Shown piece after piece: positions 26,156-35,415 of a stretch of 64,000 nt of DNA. A model generated the notes under the pieces. It made no database searches. It saw only the letters and a program-made list of their open reading frames with translations, and was not told the DNA's origin. How positions within the stretch are numbered: position 1 is the stretch's first letter; the number at the start of each line of letters is the position of its first letter. A program made the position numbers and the translations under genes. Origin of the DNA: Anaerobacillus alkalilacustris (GTDB lineage Bacteria > Bacillota > Bacilli > Bacillales > Anaerobacillaceae); NCBI RefSeq assembly GCF_001866005.1, contig NZ_MLQR01000016.1, forward strand, positions 5,259 through 69,258, in the 5' to 3' direction.

Positions 26156-26510
26156 GTAATTATCATAGTGAACTGCATAAATCTATGTACTTGTTACGAA
26201 CAGTTCAACATAACTAGATATAGTAGTAGCTACAATAATGAATGATAAAATTTCATTTAGCCAAGCAAATGCTTGGCTATTTACAATTAAGAAATGCGCT
26301 AGTCCTTTGTCACCACGAAGTGAACTTATATGGATAAGTACTGGAGTAAGACAGCTTTTCCAACTCATAAATACAAATACAAAACTAATACGTAGCCTTC
26401 CCCTTGAATAGGTGTAGTTTTCATTATATAATTCAGACAAAATTAGCCAATTATGAAACTTCATACGTGGCTAATCGTATGTAATAAGAGGAAAAACAGG
26501 AGGGATTACA
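26156..26510. other. Intergenic with a hairpin and a possible repeat remnant
   Basis: AGCCAAGCAAATGCTTGGCT near 26260 forms a short hairpin with no clear T run. The stretch 26284-26330 weakly resembles the left end of the dispersed repeats (AAGAAATGCGCTAGTCC then TTTGTCACCACGAAG). The minus-strand frame here has no start signal and is not called. Confidence 0.4.
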
Positions 26511-27536
26511 ATGGAAGATAAACATGCATTCAATTTAAAAATAGATAAGAAGGTTAAAGAATATCTTCATCCATTAAATAGTGTAGAGGATGTAGATCGT
26601 CTTTTAGAAAAGCTAAGTGGATTAGGTACTGAAGCGCAAAAAAGTGCTGGTGAATCACTAGAAGCTTTAAAGCGACCCGTTTCAGAAATGATGCACCAAC
26701 CAAATAACGACCTCCCCAAAAACTTACATCGTCTTAAGGAAATTGTATCTGATTTAGAGCCTAATCACTTAAAAAAGGGGCAAGTTCAAACCTTACTGAA
26801 TCGTTTATTAAAAAGAAACCCAATGGAACAATATGCCAAAAAATATAAAACAGTTGAAGCTCAAGTAGAAAATATAATTGAAGCTCTCTTAATAGGCAAA
26901 GATAAATTACAAGAAGATACAGTTATGCTTCATCAATTAAAGGAAGTTGCTATTATAAGGATAAACAATCTAAATGAGCAAATTGAAGTTGGAAAAAAGC
27001 TAAATGAAATGTTGGAAGAAAAGAAATCAGATGAGATGTTTGACGGAAATTTACCTGCATTACAGAAAGGACAGCAAAAAGTTATTTCAAGGGTGAAAAA
27101 CATGTCCCAAGCCGTTCTCGTTTTACAACAATCTTTAGCAAGTGTCGATTTGATAGTAGAAAATAATGAAAAACTTGAAGAAGCAATCTTTAATGCAATT
27201 ACTATGACAAAAAATATCATTACCGTAACTGCATCCATTCAACTTGCTTTAGGTAATCAAAAAACTGTTATTAATGCTGTTAAAAACGTAAATGACGCAA
27301 CCGAAGCAATGCTTCTTTCAAATGCTCAGGCATTAAAGTCAAATACTGAAGAAACGTTAAAAATGTTAGAAGAGCCTGCAATTGCAATAGAAACTTTCCG
27401 AAAAGCCTATGAAGATGTTTATTCAGCAATCAAACTAACGGAAACTTCAAATGAAAAAATTATTGAGAGTGGAAAAAAGTTTATTCTTGAACTAGATGAA
27501 CTGAATACGCAAATGAAACAAAAATTATTAGAATAA
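26511..27536 (+). CDS. TelA-family (toxic anion resistance) protein
   Basis: A 341-residue, largely alpha-helical cytoplasmic protein of the TelA/YaaN/YceH family. The signature block NPMEQYAKKYKTVEAQVENI is followed by the long helix IIEALLIGKDKLQEDTVMLH. TelA proteins are linked to tellurite and other toxic-anion or cell-envelope stress, but the mechanism is unclear. AGGAGGGA precedes the ATG. The next gene follows after 13 bases and forms an operon with it, as XpaC does with YaaN in Bacillus subtilis. Confidence 0.8.
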   Translation: MEDKHAFNLKIDKKVKEYLHPLNSVEDVDRLLEKLSGLGTEAQKSAGESLEALKRPVSEMMHQPNNDLPKNLHRLKEIVSDLEPNHLKKGQVQTLLNRLLKRNPMEQYAKKYKTVEAQVENIIEALLIGKDKLQEDTVMLHQLKEVAIIRINNLNEQIEVGKKLNEMLEEKKSDEMFDGNLPALQKGQQKVISRVKNMSQAVLVLQQSLASVDLIVENNEKLEEAIFNAITMTKNIITVTASIQLALGNQKTVINAVKNVNDATEAMLLSNAQALKSNTEETLKMLEEPAIAIETFRKAYEDVYSAIKLTETSNEKIIESGKKFILELDELNTQMKQKLLE

Positions 27537-27549
27537 ATGGAGCCCGCTT

Positions 27550-28458
27550 ATGACATTAATCAATAGAATATTGGAATTACCTTTCTTTGAAAGTTGGTTA
27601 CCTGATAGGCTTAGACCTGTTAAGGAAGTAATTATTTCAGATCAGTATAGTCAAGCGCTTCTTTTAGAAACAGAAAAATTTATTGACGACATCATTCAAG
27701 TTACTGAAATTGAAAGAATGAATCGGGTGTTTAAAAGGAAAACAACCCAAATGAAACTTCAAATAAAAATCAGAAAAAAGCGGCTACGTATAGATATATG
27801 TGATCAGAAGCTTTCTGAAGCCCCTATAAAAAAACGAATAATTATTGAAGTCTTTAGGAAAATATATAAAACAAAGAATGGAACTGGAAAAGTTTTAGAA
27901 GCAACAATATACTATTCCTATCAAGGGAAGTCTTATGTTCGTTCAGTAAAGCGTAGTCCATTTCTTCATGGAATATTTTATAAACTAGATATGTTAGATG
28001 ATGCACTTATTGGAAGGTTAGTAAAACAAAATGAACAAGAGATTAGAAATCAAGCTACAAACACTTCCCCTACAGAAAAACAAGAAGAAATAAGAAATCT
28101 TCTTGTGGAAATGAAGCGAATATCTAATCATAATCATCACCTAGCTGTTGATCCAATAATCGAAAATAGATTAGGGAGTATTATCCAACAAATCGACCGT
28201 ATCGTTCCAGATTTTCACTTATTAGATATTGAGGATCGACATACTATTAAACGAGTAGTACGCGAAGATCTTCCTAACCTTCTTCACTCTTATTTAGCCT
28301 TAACACAAATTCAACAGTTAGAACAGAAAGAAAATTTTATAGTAGCCATAGCAAGAATTGAAACAAAAATAATTTCGTTAATAAAACAAATGGAAACGAT
28401 GAAACTTGACAGAATGGAGCAACTATTTAGATTAAATAAAATTCGATATGATAAATAA
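27550..28458 (+). CDS. Unknown helical protein paired with TelA
   Basis: A 302-residue protein I do not recognise. The N-terminal half is basic with beta-rich patches (TTQMKLQIKIRKKRLRIDI and YYSYQGKSYVRSVKR). A Glu/Lys-rich helix follows (TEKQEEIRNLLVEMKRISN), then a helical C-terminal half (LLHSYLALTQIQQLEQK). No membrane segment or signal. By position it may take the place of XpaC, the usual partner of TelA-type proteins, and the C-terminal helices could be related; this is a guess. It is co-transcribed with telA and followed by a terminator. Confidence 0.6.
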   Translation: MTLINRILELPFFESWLPDRLRPVKEVIISDQYSQALLLETEKFIDDIIQVTEIERMNRVFKRKTTQMKLQIKIRKKRLRIDICDQKLSEAPIKKRIIIEVFRKIYKTKNGTGKVLEATIYYSYQGKSYVRSVKRSPFLHGIFYKLDMLDDALIGRLVKQNEQEIRNQATNTSPTEKQEEIRNLLVEMKRISNHNHHLAVDPIIENRLGSIIQQIDRIVPDFHLLDIEDRHTIKRVVREDLPNLLHSYLALTQIQQLEQKENFIVAIARIETKIISLIKQMETMKLDRMEQLFRLNKIRYDK

Positions 28459-28472
28459 ATATACTTATTTTA

Positions 28473-28513
28473 AACAGGAGTGAGGAAATACCTAACTCCT
28501 GTTAATTTTTTTT
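28473..28513 (+). terminator. Terminator of the telA operon
   Basis: AACAGGAGT pairs with ACTCCTGTT, followed by eight T. Confidence 0.88.
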
Positions 28514-28570
28514 AAAACTACATAAATGATAGAAACAAATATTTCTCAACAACAAAAAAATGTACTATAA

Positions 28571-28620
28571 TTAAGAAAAGCATAAGCGCTAGAGCTTTCC
28601 AACGTCACAATTAATTTATA
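28571..28620 (+). repeat. Remnant of a dispersed repeat
   Basis: TTAAGAAAAGCATAAGCGCT then AGAGCTTTCCAACGTCA looks like the left end plus a worn right end of the family, without interior. Confidence 0.45.
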
Positions 28621-28670
28621 CTACATTATGTCTTAAAAAAACGAATAAAATTGAAAAAGTGGGGTTACTC

Positions 28671-29633
28671 ATGAATAGAAAAGAAGCAAACAACCATATC
28701 GGAAAACAAATTCGTGTTGTAGATCCGTTGCTAGGTAGTTATATAGGTGAATTATTAGAGATAATTGCCGAACCACGAAAGCCATGGCGAGGAAAAGTAA
28801 AAATAAATGCTATTGAGCAATACCCAGTTCAAAATTTATCCGATTTAAACGTCGATATTTTGACACGCCCCTCTTTTACACATGGCGAGATATATGAAAT
28901 AGCTGGTTCTAAAATTGAACCTATACTTGGTGATGTGGACAACCTAGATTATCACTCTTCTTTATTAGATGCATTGGTTAATGAAATAAATTATTTTGAG
29001 TCTGAGAAAGAAAAGATAACTCATGTACTCAGTGAACTTAATGATGATTTAAAGAAATTAGACCCAGAATCAGGAAATGACGTTCAATATTTTACTATTT
29101 TGAAAGATAATGAAATTGTGTATTTACTTGATGTAGATAATAATCGTATACCACTTAAACAATGCCCATTTCCATTTCAAATAAAAAATAAAGGTCAATG
29201 GGTAAATGTCCAATATGACATTGGTTTAACTTTTATTGATGAAAATAAAAAGAGGTATCAAGTTAAAGAAGGTGGACAAATACGTTTAATAAAAGATCAT
29301 TTTAGTCCTTACCACTTGTTTATGAACGAACTTGAGAAACCTGCATTAGACTCATTAAATAGTGGTCTATCAAAGTTTGATGTTAGTCATGACCATTGTG
29401 TGCATTGCCATAATAGTCTGCTAATGAAATATTTAAGCTCTCAAAACGAAAAGGTCTTAAAAGGAGTTAATTTTATCTCCTATCAAAAAGACGAAATGAC
29501 GTTGCTAGTCCAGCATCACTACGAACGAGAGAGTTCTAAAGATGGACAAGACATTACCTATGATCGTTTTGAGTTTACAAACGACCAAGGCAAAAGACTA
29601 TTAATGACATATTCAACTGAAACTTCTAGATAG
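28671..29633 (+). CDS. DUF2777-like protein
   Basis: A 320-residue cytoplasmic protein. The start MNRKEANNHIGKQIRVVDP and the EPRKPWRGKVKINAIEQYP segment fit the Bacillus DUF2777 family. A late CVHCHNS motif (two Cys and one His in close spacing) could bind a metal. No catalytic motif seen. The ATG at 28671 has GTGGGG upstream; the frame's earlier GTG lies within that site. Function unknown. Confidence 0.65.
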   Translation: MNRKEANNHIGKQIRVVDPLLGSYIGELLEIIAEPRKPWRGKVKINAIEQYPVQNLSDLNVDILTRPSFTHGEIYEIAGSKIEPILGDVDNLDYHSSLLDALVNEINYFESEKEKITHVLSELNDDLKKLDPESGNDVQYFTILKDNEIVYLLDVDNNRIPLKQCPFPFQIKNKGQWVNVQYDIGLTFIDENKKRYQVKEGGQIRLIKDHFSPYHLFMNELEKPALDSLNSGLSKFDVSHDHCVHCHNSLLMKYLSSQNEKVLKGVNFISYQKDEMTLLVQHHYERESSKDGQDITYDRFEFTNDQGKRLLMTYSTETSR

Positions 29634-29665
29634 AAAATAAGCACAGTGTAACTGTGCTTATTTTT
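29634..29665. terminator. Bidirectional terminator
   Basis: AAAATAAGCACAGT pairs with ACTGTGCTTATTTT; it serves the DUF2777-like gene and overlaps the stop of ydbT on the other strand. Confidence 0.88.
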
Positions 29666-31090
29666 CATAAGTAAACCAATCTAATACTTCTTCCTTTTGT
29701 TCAGTACTTACATCTATAGAACGAAAAGACTTCCCAGTAATACTTGTTAAAATAGACGTTTGAATCGTAAACAAAGTCCTAAATTTTTGAACAAAAGATT
29801 GACTAACTTCTAGAGCTTGGATTCTGTGCTTTGGTATAATTACTAATGTTCTTGAAAAGGAACGACTGGAAATCAAAAAAAATGCTTTATTTCTCCCAAT
29901 CCCACCATCTTGATATTGAAGGTTACCAAGTAAAATAGAACCTAAAACCAAACAAAATGCCAATACAAATCCGTATGGGAGAAAATATGTTACTAAACTA
30001 GATATTAAACTTGCAGGAATTAACTTCCGAAAAATATACCGTAATCTCGCACGTTTCGGTAAAGGTTCAATAGTGTAATGAAAAGAAAAGTTAGGGGCAA
30101 TCTTACTTAATTGTTTTTGAAAATACCTTTTTCTTACTAAAGGAAACAGTACCGTAGAAACTGTTCATCTTTTGACCCTCCACCAGCGCTCTCAACATAT
30201 ATAGTAGCTAATCCAAATGGCTGTCTTAATACACTTTCTACAATTCTAATCGCAGTGATTCTATTTAACGATAATGTAAGGTGCCTCTTTTCAATAAGGC
30301 CTCTCGTAATTTCTATCTCATCACCTTTTTTCATTATTTTGAAGCCACCATACTTTAACAATGTAGCTAAAATTGAAATAAGCCATGCAATAATCAAAAT
30401 TATTATCAAAATAAAGATGATTACCACAACACTTGATTCGAATAAATATCCGAATGTATATACAATTAACCCTTCAGAAAGCAAATTTTCTAGTTGAGTA
30501 ATTAATGCAAGTATCGCCATAAAGACGATCCCAATACCACTCGATGTTAGGGCTGTAATTATTAAATCCTTTCGCGTTAGTGTCCACAAAGTGTCTACCG
30601 ATGCTTTGGATTTCTCTAAATCATTTAATACCGAAGGCTCTGTACTTTGTTTAAATAATAGTTTCCTTTTAATCTTGTATGCTTCTTGCTTTCTAATAGC
30701 CGCTAATCTAACTTCCGGTTCATGCCCACCTCCAGCTGTTTCTATATTAACAGTTACTAAATGAAATAACCTTTGAAAGACACTCGAAGTAATATCAATA
30801 CTATAAACTCTTTCTTTTTGTATAAATCGATGCTTTTTAACCAAAATTCCTGTTTTAATCTCAAGTTCCTTTTCATTTACTTCATATGTAAACGTAAGCC
30901 ATTTCAAATAGCCATAAATAAATAAAAGTAAAAACACACCGATAATAAAGTAAAGATTAAATGGCGTACCCATAGGAGCGGCACCTCTACCAAAAATAAA
31001 AGCAGCAAAAAATGGAACTAAAAGCTCTTTTAATGCAGAAAAAGATAAAAAGAATATTGATACTGGATGTAGCCTTTTTCCTTTAAACAT
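29658..31090 (-). pseudogene. ydbT: ydbT, PH-domain membrane protein with one frameshift
   Basis: Two open frames (31090-30137 and the tail 29963-29658) make one YdbT-like protein of about 477 residues if one base is restored. At 30158-30160 the minus strand reads CAGTTTCTACGG; one more T gives EQFSTVLFPLVRKRYF and joins the halves. Bacterial PH-like (bPH2) domains recur (ETAGGGHEPEVRL, ESAGGGSKDEQF and the final IGRNKAFFLISS). Four or more membrane helices are present. It may be a true frameshift or a base lost in a short T run during sequencing. It overlaps ydbS by eight bases. Confidence 0.85.
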
Positions 31091-31562
31091 CTTCGTCTGC
31101 CTCCGCTGCTAACTTAGAAATACGGTCTCTAAGATTTGCTGCTTGACTCTCTGGTAGTGCTGGAATTTGATGAACTGTAGCAGCAGTAGTAACTGTCACT
31201 GATGCTAATCGAAAATATTTTAACAGTGGACCTTGCCTTGTATCAACGTGTTGAATTCGAATCATCGGAATTAGTACTCTTCTTACGACAATTATCCCAA
31301 ATTGAAGATCTATTTCCTGTTCATATACTTCATAGCGCCATCTACGCCATCGAAACGTTGGAATAAATACCACTTTAATTATTCCAATACTTATAACAAT
31401 AACTAGTAAAGTCCATTTGATCCAATCAGTTCCTTGAAAATAAGTTGACAAAAAGTAGTATCCTATAAGTAAAAGCATGTAAATGAAAGTTTCTATTGCA
31501 CCTAAAATTCGCCAAACCTTTAAAGCATTTTTTGAAATCCTTTGATTCGGGATCGGCCGCAT
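31083..31562 (-). CDS. ydbS: YdbS-like PH-domain membrane protein
   Basis: A 159-residue protein with two membrane helices (about 20-40 and 50-68), then one bPH2 domain (RWRRWRYEVYEQEIDLQFGI, and the end LASVTVTTAATVHQIPALP). YdbS and YdbT are a conserved pair; YdbS is implicated in resistance to some antimicrobial compounds in Bacillus, but its mechanism is unknown. GGGGG precedes the ATG. It overlaps ydbT by eight bases, so the two are coupled, though the partner is frameshifted here. Confidence 0.85.
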   Translation of the reverse strand: MRPIPNQRISKNALKVWRILGAIETFIYMLLLIGYYFLSTYFQGTDWIKWTLLVIVISIGIIKVVFIPTFRWRRWRYEVYEQEIDLQFGIIVVRRVLIPMIRIQHVDTRQGPLLKYFRLASVTVTTAATVHQIPALPESQAANLRDRISKLAAEADEDV

Positions 31563-31575
31563 TTATTAATGCCCC

Positions 31576-31785
31576 CTATTCTTCATCTGTTACATAAATA
31601 ATCTTTACTCCTAAATCTTGTAAGAGTTGAATAACTTCTTTATTTAATGCAACATCATAGAGAAGCCCTACAGATTTTACTAACTCAAGTTCTTCTAAGT
31701 CACCCGTTTCTGCGTCCTCAATCAACTCAATAATATCTGTAAGTTTTCTTTCTTCTAGAATTTTTATTACATTCTCTTTATTCAT
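31576..31785 (-). CDS. Small acidic hypothetical protein upstream of ydbST
   Basis: A 69-residue protein starting at ATG 31785 with AAAGGAGTGACGTGC upstream. It is rich in Glu, Asp and Leu. It ends with LLQDLGVKIIYVTDEE, which loosely resembles the end of sigma-70 region 1.1 (LxxLGIEIVDxDEE); the similarity is weak and there is no other sigma part. It lies 13 bases before ydbS and is probably in the same operon. Family not recognised. Confidence 0.5.
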   Translation of the reverse strand: MNKENVIKILEERKLTDIIELIEDAETGDLEELELVKSVGLLYDVALNKEVIQLLQDLGVKIIYVTDEE

Positions 31786-31852
31786 GCACGTCACTCCTTT
31801 AAAATATTTTTTTCACTCAAAAATGTAATATGTGATCACATGACAGTTTTCA

Positions 31853-32269
31853 TTATAATATCTTCCCAATATTTTTTAAAACTTCTGTGAAGTGAACTTT
31901 GTCATTATACGTAGCTACAACATCATGTTCTTTACTAATTAAAATTGTTGTCGGAACCCCCATACATCGATAGGCATCATACGTTTTTGTACCTTCATCC
32001 TCTAGCGCTGGAAAAGAGTAATTTTCCCTTTCCATAAACTTTAATCCGGCATCTTTATTCCCTTCACGCCCCGTAACATTTATTGTCAATAAGATTAAAT
32101 TATTATTTTTCATTGAACCGTAAAATTGATTTTTAATATAGAGATCCTTTTGAGAATCTGGGCACCACGATGTCCAAAAGGTAAGCAAAATAGGCTTTCC
32201 TACATACGAATGTAAGGACACTTCTTCTTCTTGCCCCATTTTCTTCAGTATAAAATCTGGTGCTTTCAT
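31853..32269 (-). CDS. Thioredoxin-like protein (TlpA/ResA type) with a single active-site cysteine
   Basis: A 138-residue thioredoxin-fold protein. KPILLTFWTSWCPDSQKD holds the active-site position, but the usual CxxC is CPDS, so the second cysteine is missing. The cis-proline region is intact (MGVPTTILISK). No signal peptide or membrane anchor, so it is cytoplasmic as read. Without the resolving cysteine it cannot do normal disulfide exchange; monothiol or peroxide-related roles are possible. A second Cys in AYRCMG may matter. Confidence 0.75.
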   Translation of the reverse strand: MKAPDFILKKMGQEEEVSLHSYVGKPILLTFWTSWCPDSQKDLYIKNQFYGSMKNNNLILLTINVTGREGNKDAGLKFMERENYSFPALEDEGTKTYDAYRCMGVPTTILISKEHDVVATYNDKVHFTEVLKNIGKIL

Positions 32270-32502
32270 ATATTTTCCCCTTCCATTCCATTCTTAACAG
32301 TAATTAAGGTTCTTTTTTGGTTAAAAACAAAGACTATCTATTACTAGCATTGTGTCAAATATTTAGTTTACTCACAAGCTTTGAAAGTTTTCATTATTTG
32401 TTACTAACTAATAATTTTATAACACTGGTATCAGTAAATAAACAACTGTTTTGAAAGTTTCCTTTACTAACGTATTGTGTCTCTCAAAATAGGATGAATA
32501 TA

Positions 32503-32532
32503 TAAAAAACAGAGGTCTATTTGACCTCTGTT
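32503..32532 (-). terminator. Terminator of the SLC13 gene
   Basis: AACAGAGGTC pairs with GACCTCTGTT; on the minus strand it continues into TTTTTTAT. Confidence 0.82.
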
Positions 32533-32555
32533 ACACAATAAAAAGGAAGCGGTTA

Positions 32556-34409
32556 CTAAAATGGAAAGAAATAAGGAATTGTAAACATCATGACAAGCCA
32601 TATCACGATCTGTAATGGGACACCTACTTTTACAAAGTCACTAAATTTATAACCACCTGCAGTCATTACTAAGGCGTTAGTTGGTGAGGCAACTGGTGTT
32701 GCGAACGCCATACTCGCAGCAACAGAAACTGCAATTAAAAATGGGTAAGGACTTACACCATAATTGATTGCAGTTGTTATAGCAATTGGAGCAAACAAAA
32801 CGGCTGTAGCAGTATTGCTAATAAATTGACTAAATAACATGGTAATGAAATAAAAACCAGCGACTAGTGCAAGTGGACCATATACACCTAAAAAACCTGT
32901 AATTATATCCGACAGATATAAAACACCACCCGTTTTTTCAAGAGCAGTTGCCATTGGAAGCATTGCAGCAATTAAAAATACACTTTCCCAATTTATTCTA
33001 CCATAAGCGTCATCTACATTTCTTAAACAACCCGTAATAATCATCAATACTGCTGAGATTAATACAGCAGTAACTGCTGGAACTACTTCTAATGTCATCA
33101 TAAGTAGCATTCCCATCATAATAGCTGCGGCAACTGGTGCTTTACCATTCGCAGCTGCCATACTAGCCTGTTCTTTTGTTTGACCTAGCACTACGACATC
33201 TCGAGTTTCTTTTGCTAACAATTCTAAATCTGACCATCTTCCCTGTACGAGCAATGCATCACCAAATTTTAATGTTTCTGTTAGCCATGCGTCTAATTGA
33301 TACTTTCCTTTTCGATTTATTCCTAATATATTAAGGTTATATTTTTCTCGAAATTTTAATTCAGTAATGGTTTTGTCTATAAAGGATGACTCAGGGGTTA
33401 ATAAAATTTCAGCGACACCAAACTCTCGCGAAACTAAATCAGTAGGGGCCGCTTTACTTTCCTTTAAAAACATTAAGCGATAATCACTTTTGAACTGATC
33501 AATAGCATCAACCTCGCCTTGAAGATACAAGATATCATTTTCTTTGATAACCGTATTTGATGTAGCTGAGAAATGTTTGGTACGTGGTAAAATTTTCTTG
33601 AATTCCAAGCTTCCACGTTCTATTTTTATTATGCTCACTTGATACAGTTTTGGAAGTTCAAGTTTAGAGAGGGGTTTATTAATAATTGGTGATAAAGGAT
33701 GTACCCTTACTCGATATAACTGATCAGAGATATGAAAGTTATTAGCCAACTCGGTAGGACTAACATCTTGTTTATCTCGTAATTTTTTTCTTGGGTCACC
33801 TTTTGGTAATAATCTCTTACCTACTGTCATTAAAAATAAAATCCCAGTAGCTAACGCAACTATACCTACTGGAGTAAAATCAAAAAACGATAAGCGCTCG
33901 TATCCGTTATCAGCTAAAGTCTGGCTAACAATTAGGTTGGGCGGAGTTCCGATCAATGTAAGCACTCCTCCTAAACTACTAGCAAATGCAAGAGGCATTA
34001 GAAATAATGACGGACTTTTTTTCATCCCTATTGCTATACTGATAACTACTGGCATAAGTACAGCTACTGTTCCTGTATTGCTCATAAATGCACTTAATCC
34101 AGCAACAAGTATCATTAATATTAGTAACAGCTTCGCTTCACTTTTACCTGCAAATGTTAGGAGTTTATTGCCAATCATTTGAGCTAACCCAGTTCGAAAA
34201 ATTCCTCCACCTACTATAAATAAGCCTGCAATCATAACAACAACTGAATTTGAAAATCCTGCTAATGCTTCAGAAGTAGTAATAATACCCGTTAGAAGTA
34301 AGGATAATAATGAACACATAGCAATTAGGTCTGCTCGAAACTTTCCTATCATAAAAAAAAATGTTGTAACACATAAAATTACAAATGTCAACACGAGCTC
34401 AAATTCCAT
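32556..34409 (-). CDS. SLC13/DASS-family anion permease with RCK_C domains
   Basis: A 617-residue membrane protein. An N-terminal helical half contains SNTGTVAVLMPVVISIA and IGTPPNLIVSQTLADNGY. Two cytoplasmic TrkA-C (RCK_C) domains follow, between about residues 215 and 390 (LYRVRVHPLSPIINKPLS and AEILLTPESSFIDKTITELK). The C-terminal half contains SNTATAVLFAPIA and ATPVASPTNALV. The SNT and TP motifs are the sodium and substrate sites of DASS carriers of sulfate or di/tricarboxylates. The paired SNT motifs are intact. The start has GGAGGT seven bases upstream. The anion is not shown. Confidence 0.88.
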   Translation of the reverse strand: MEFELVLTFVILCVTTFFFMIGKFRADLIAMCSLLSLLLTGIITTSEALAGFSNSVVVMIAGLFIVGGGIFRTGLAQMIGNKLLTFAGKSEAKLLLILMILVAGLSAFMSNTGTVAVLMPVVISIAIGMKKSPSLFLMPLAFASSLGGVLTLIGTPPNLIVSQTLADNGYERLSFFDFTPVGIVALATGILFLMTVGKRLLPKGDPRKKLRDKQDVSPTELANNFHISDQLYRVRVHPLSPIINKPLSKLELPKLYQVSIIKIERGSLEFKKILPRTKHFSATSNTVIKENDILYLQGEVDAIDQFKSDYRLMFLKESKAAPTDLVSREFGVAEILLTPESSFIDKTITELKFREKYNLNILGINRKGKYQLDAWLTETLKFGDALLVQGRWSDLELLAKETRDVVVLGQTKEQASMAAANGKAPVAAAIMMGMLLMMTLEVVPAVTAVLISAVLMIITGCLRNVDDAYGRINWESVFLIAAMLPMATALEKTGGVLYLSDIITGFLGVYGPLALVAGFYFITMLFSQFISNTATAVLFAPIAITTAINYGVSPYPFLIAVSVAASMAFATPVASPTNALVMTAGGYKFSDFVKVGVPLQIVIWLVMMFTIPYFFPF

Positions 34410-34658
34410 AAAATTGACCTCCTTTATAATAATATATGAATACTTTAAAACGAAGGCTATTTGTTCCTAAGAAGTTACGAAACTATTCAATTTTCACGCT
34501 CTTTATAGGAAAATAAATAGCTACAAAAAGAAGTCAACCTAAAATTTAGTAGTTACAACCTAATTATATTAAAAAATTTCTAACCTTAATTACCTGATAT
34601 CTAAACATTTTATTACATTATTTATTAGTTTCATTTTTTATTAAAGGTTATCGTTTTC

Positions 34659-34984
34659 ACAAGAAAAGCGCAAACGCCTTGGTCACGAGCGAAAGGCACT
34701 GGAAGGCCTTTGACAGAAGCCGCTCTTTGGCTTCTTACGGTTACGTGCTTCTGCGTCTTCTAGCATAGCTTCGTAGCAAGCTTCCTCGAAGCAGTGTTTT
34801 GTGCGACGAGTAATCGCAGGAGCAATTGTTTTTCGTGCGACGAGTAATCGCAGGAGCAAAGCTGCATGAAGCTAATCGACGAAGGATCTCAAGCAGTAAT
34901 TGGTCTGTTGCTTGACTGAAGTGATCGAGGCGATGGCGCCTGAAGCTAGACAGTTTCCTAGTTAGAAATTTATAAATTCTGATT
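34659..34984 (+). repeat. Dispersed repeat, full copy (326 bp, two internal units)
   Basis: Left end ACAAGAAAAGCGCAAACGCC and right end GGCGCCTGAAGCTAGACAG, then TTCCTAGTTAGAAATTTATA. It contains two copies of the GTGCGACGAGTAATCGCAGG unit separated by AGCAATTGTTTTTC. It lies in the intergenic space upstream of the SLC13 gene and downstream of ytzC. Confidence 0.9.
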
Positions 34985-34987
34985 ATA

Positions 34988-35018
34988 GAAAAAAGGCTGA
35001 CCTTAAATATGTCAGCCT
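34988..35018 (-). terminator. Terminator of ytzC
   Basis: AGGCTGAC pairs with GTCAGCCT; the minus strand ends in six T. Confidence 0.85.
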
Positions 35019-35028
35019 CGTCCTTAAT

Positions 35029-35289
35029 TTATATACCTAAGATCATTTTATTTTGCATTTGGTTAACCTGTTGTCTCGCGCGAAATAATTGGTCCCTTTG
35101 CTCAGGAGTTGCACTCATTAGTAAACGTTCTATATGATTATTTATTTGCTCTAATTGAAGTTGAGCTTCGTCATACTTGATGTCATCTCCACCTTGCACT
35201 TGTTTTGCCGAATTTAGTTGCTCTTCAGCTAATTGCAATATTTCACCTACCTGCTGTAATTGTTCCTTCACTTGTTCGTGTGTTGCCAT
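35029..35289 (-). CDS. ytzC: YtzC-like protein (DUF2524)
   Basis: An 86-residue soluble helical protein with a Glu/Gln/Leu-rich coiled-coil pattern. The end PEQRDQLFRARQQVNQMQNK and the start MATHEQVKEQLQQ fit the YtzC/DUF2524 family of Bacillus. Function unknown. It has GGAGGAAAAA before the ATG and its own terminator. Confidence 0.75.
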   Translation of the reverse strand: MATHEQVKEQLQQVGEILQLAEEQLNSAKQVQGGDDIKYDEAQLQLEQINNHIERLLMSATPEQRDQLFRARQQVNQMQNKMILGI

Positions 35290-35415
35290 ATATTTTTCCT
35301 CCTTAAGCTCATTTAAGAAAAAATCCTTACCTATTCGTTAAGAGTTTAAATCATGAGGCTCCTCATTAATTTGGCATTTAACAAGTAAATTTATTCGAGA
35401 GGAATGTTTTCAATG

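Noticed and set aside
26183-26464. 93-residue minus-strand open frame
   Set aside because: No ribosome site, odd composition, and it crosses a hairpin and a probable repeat remnant.
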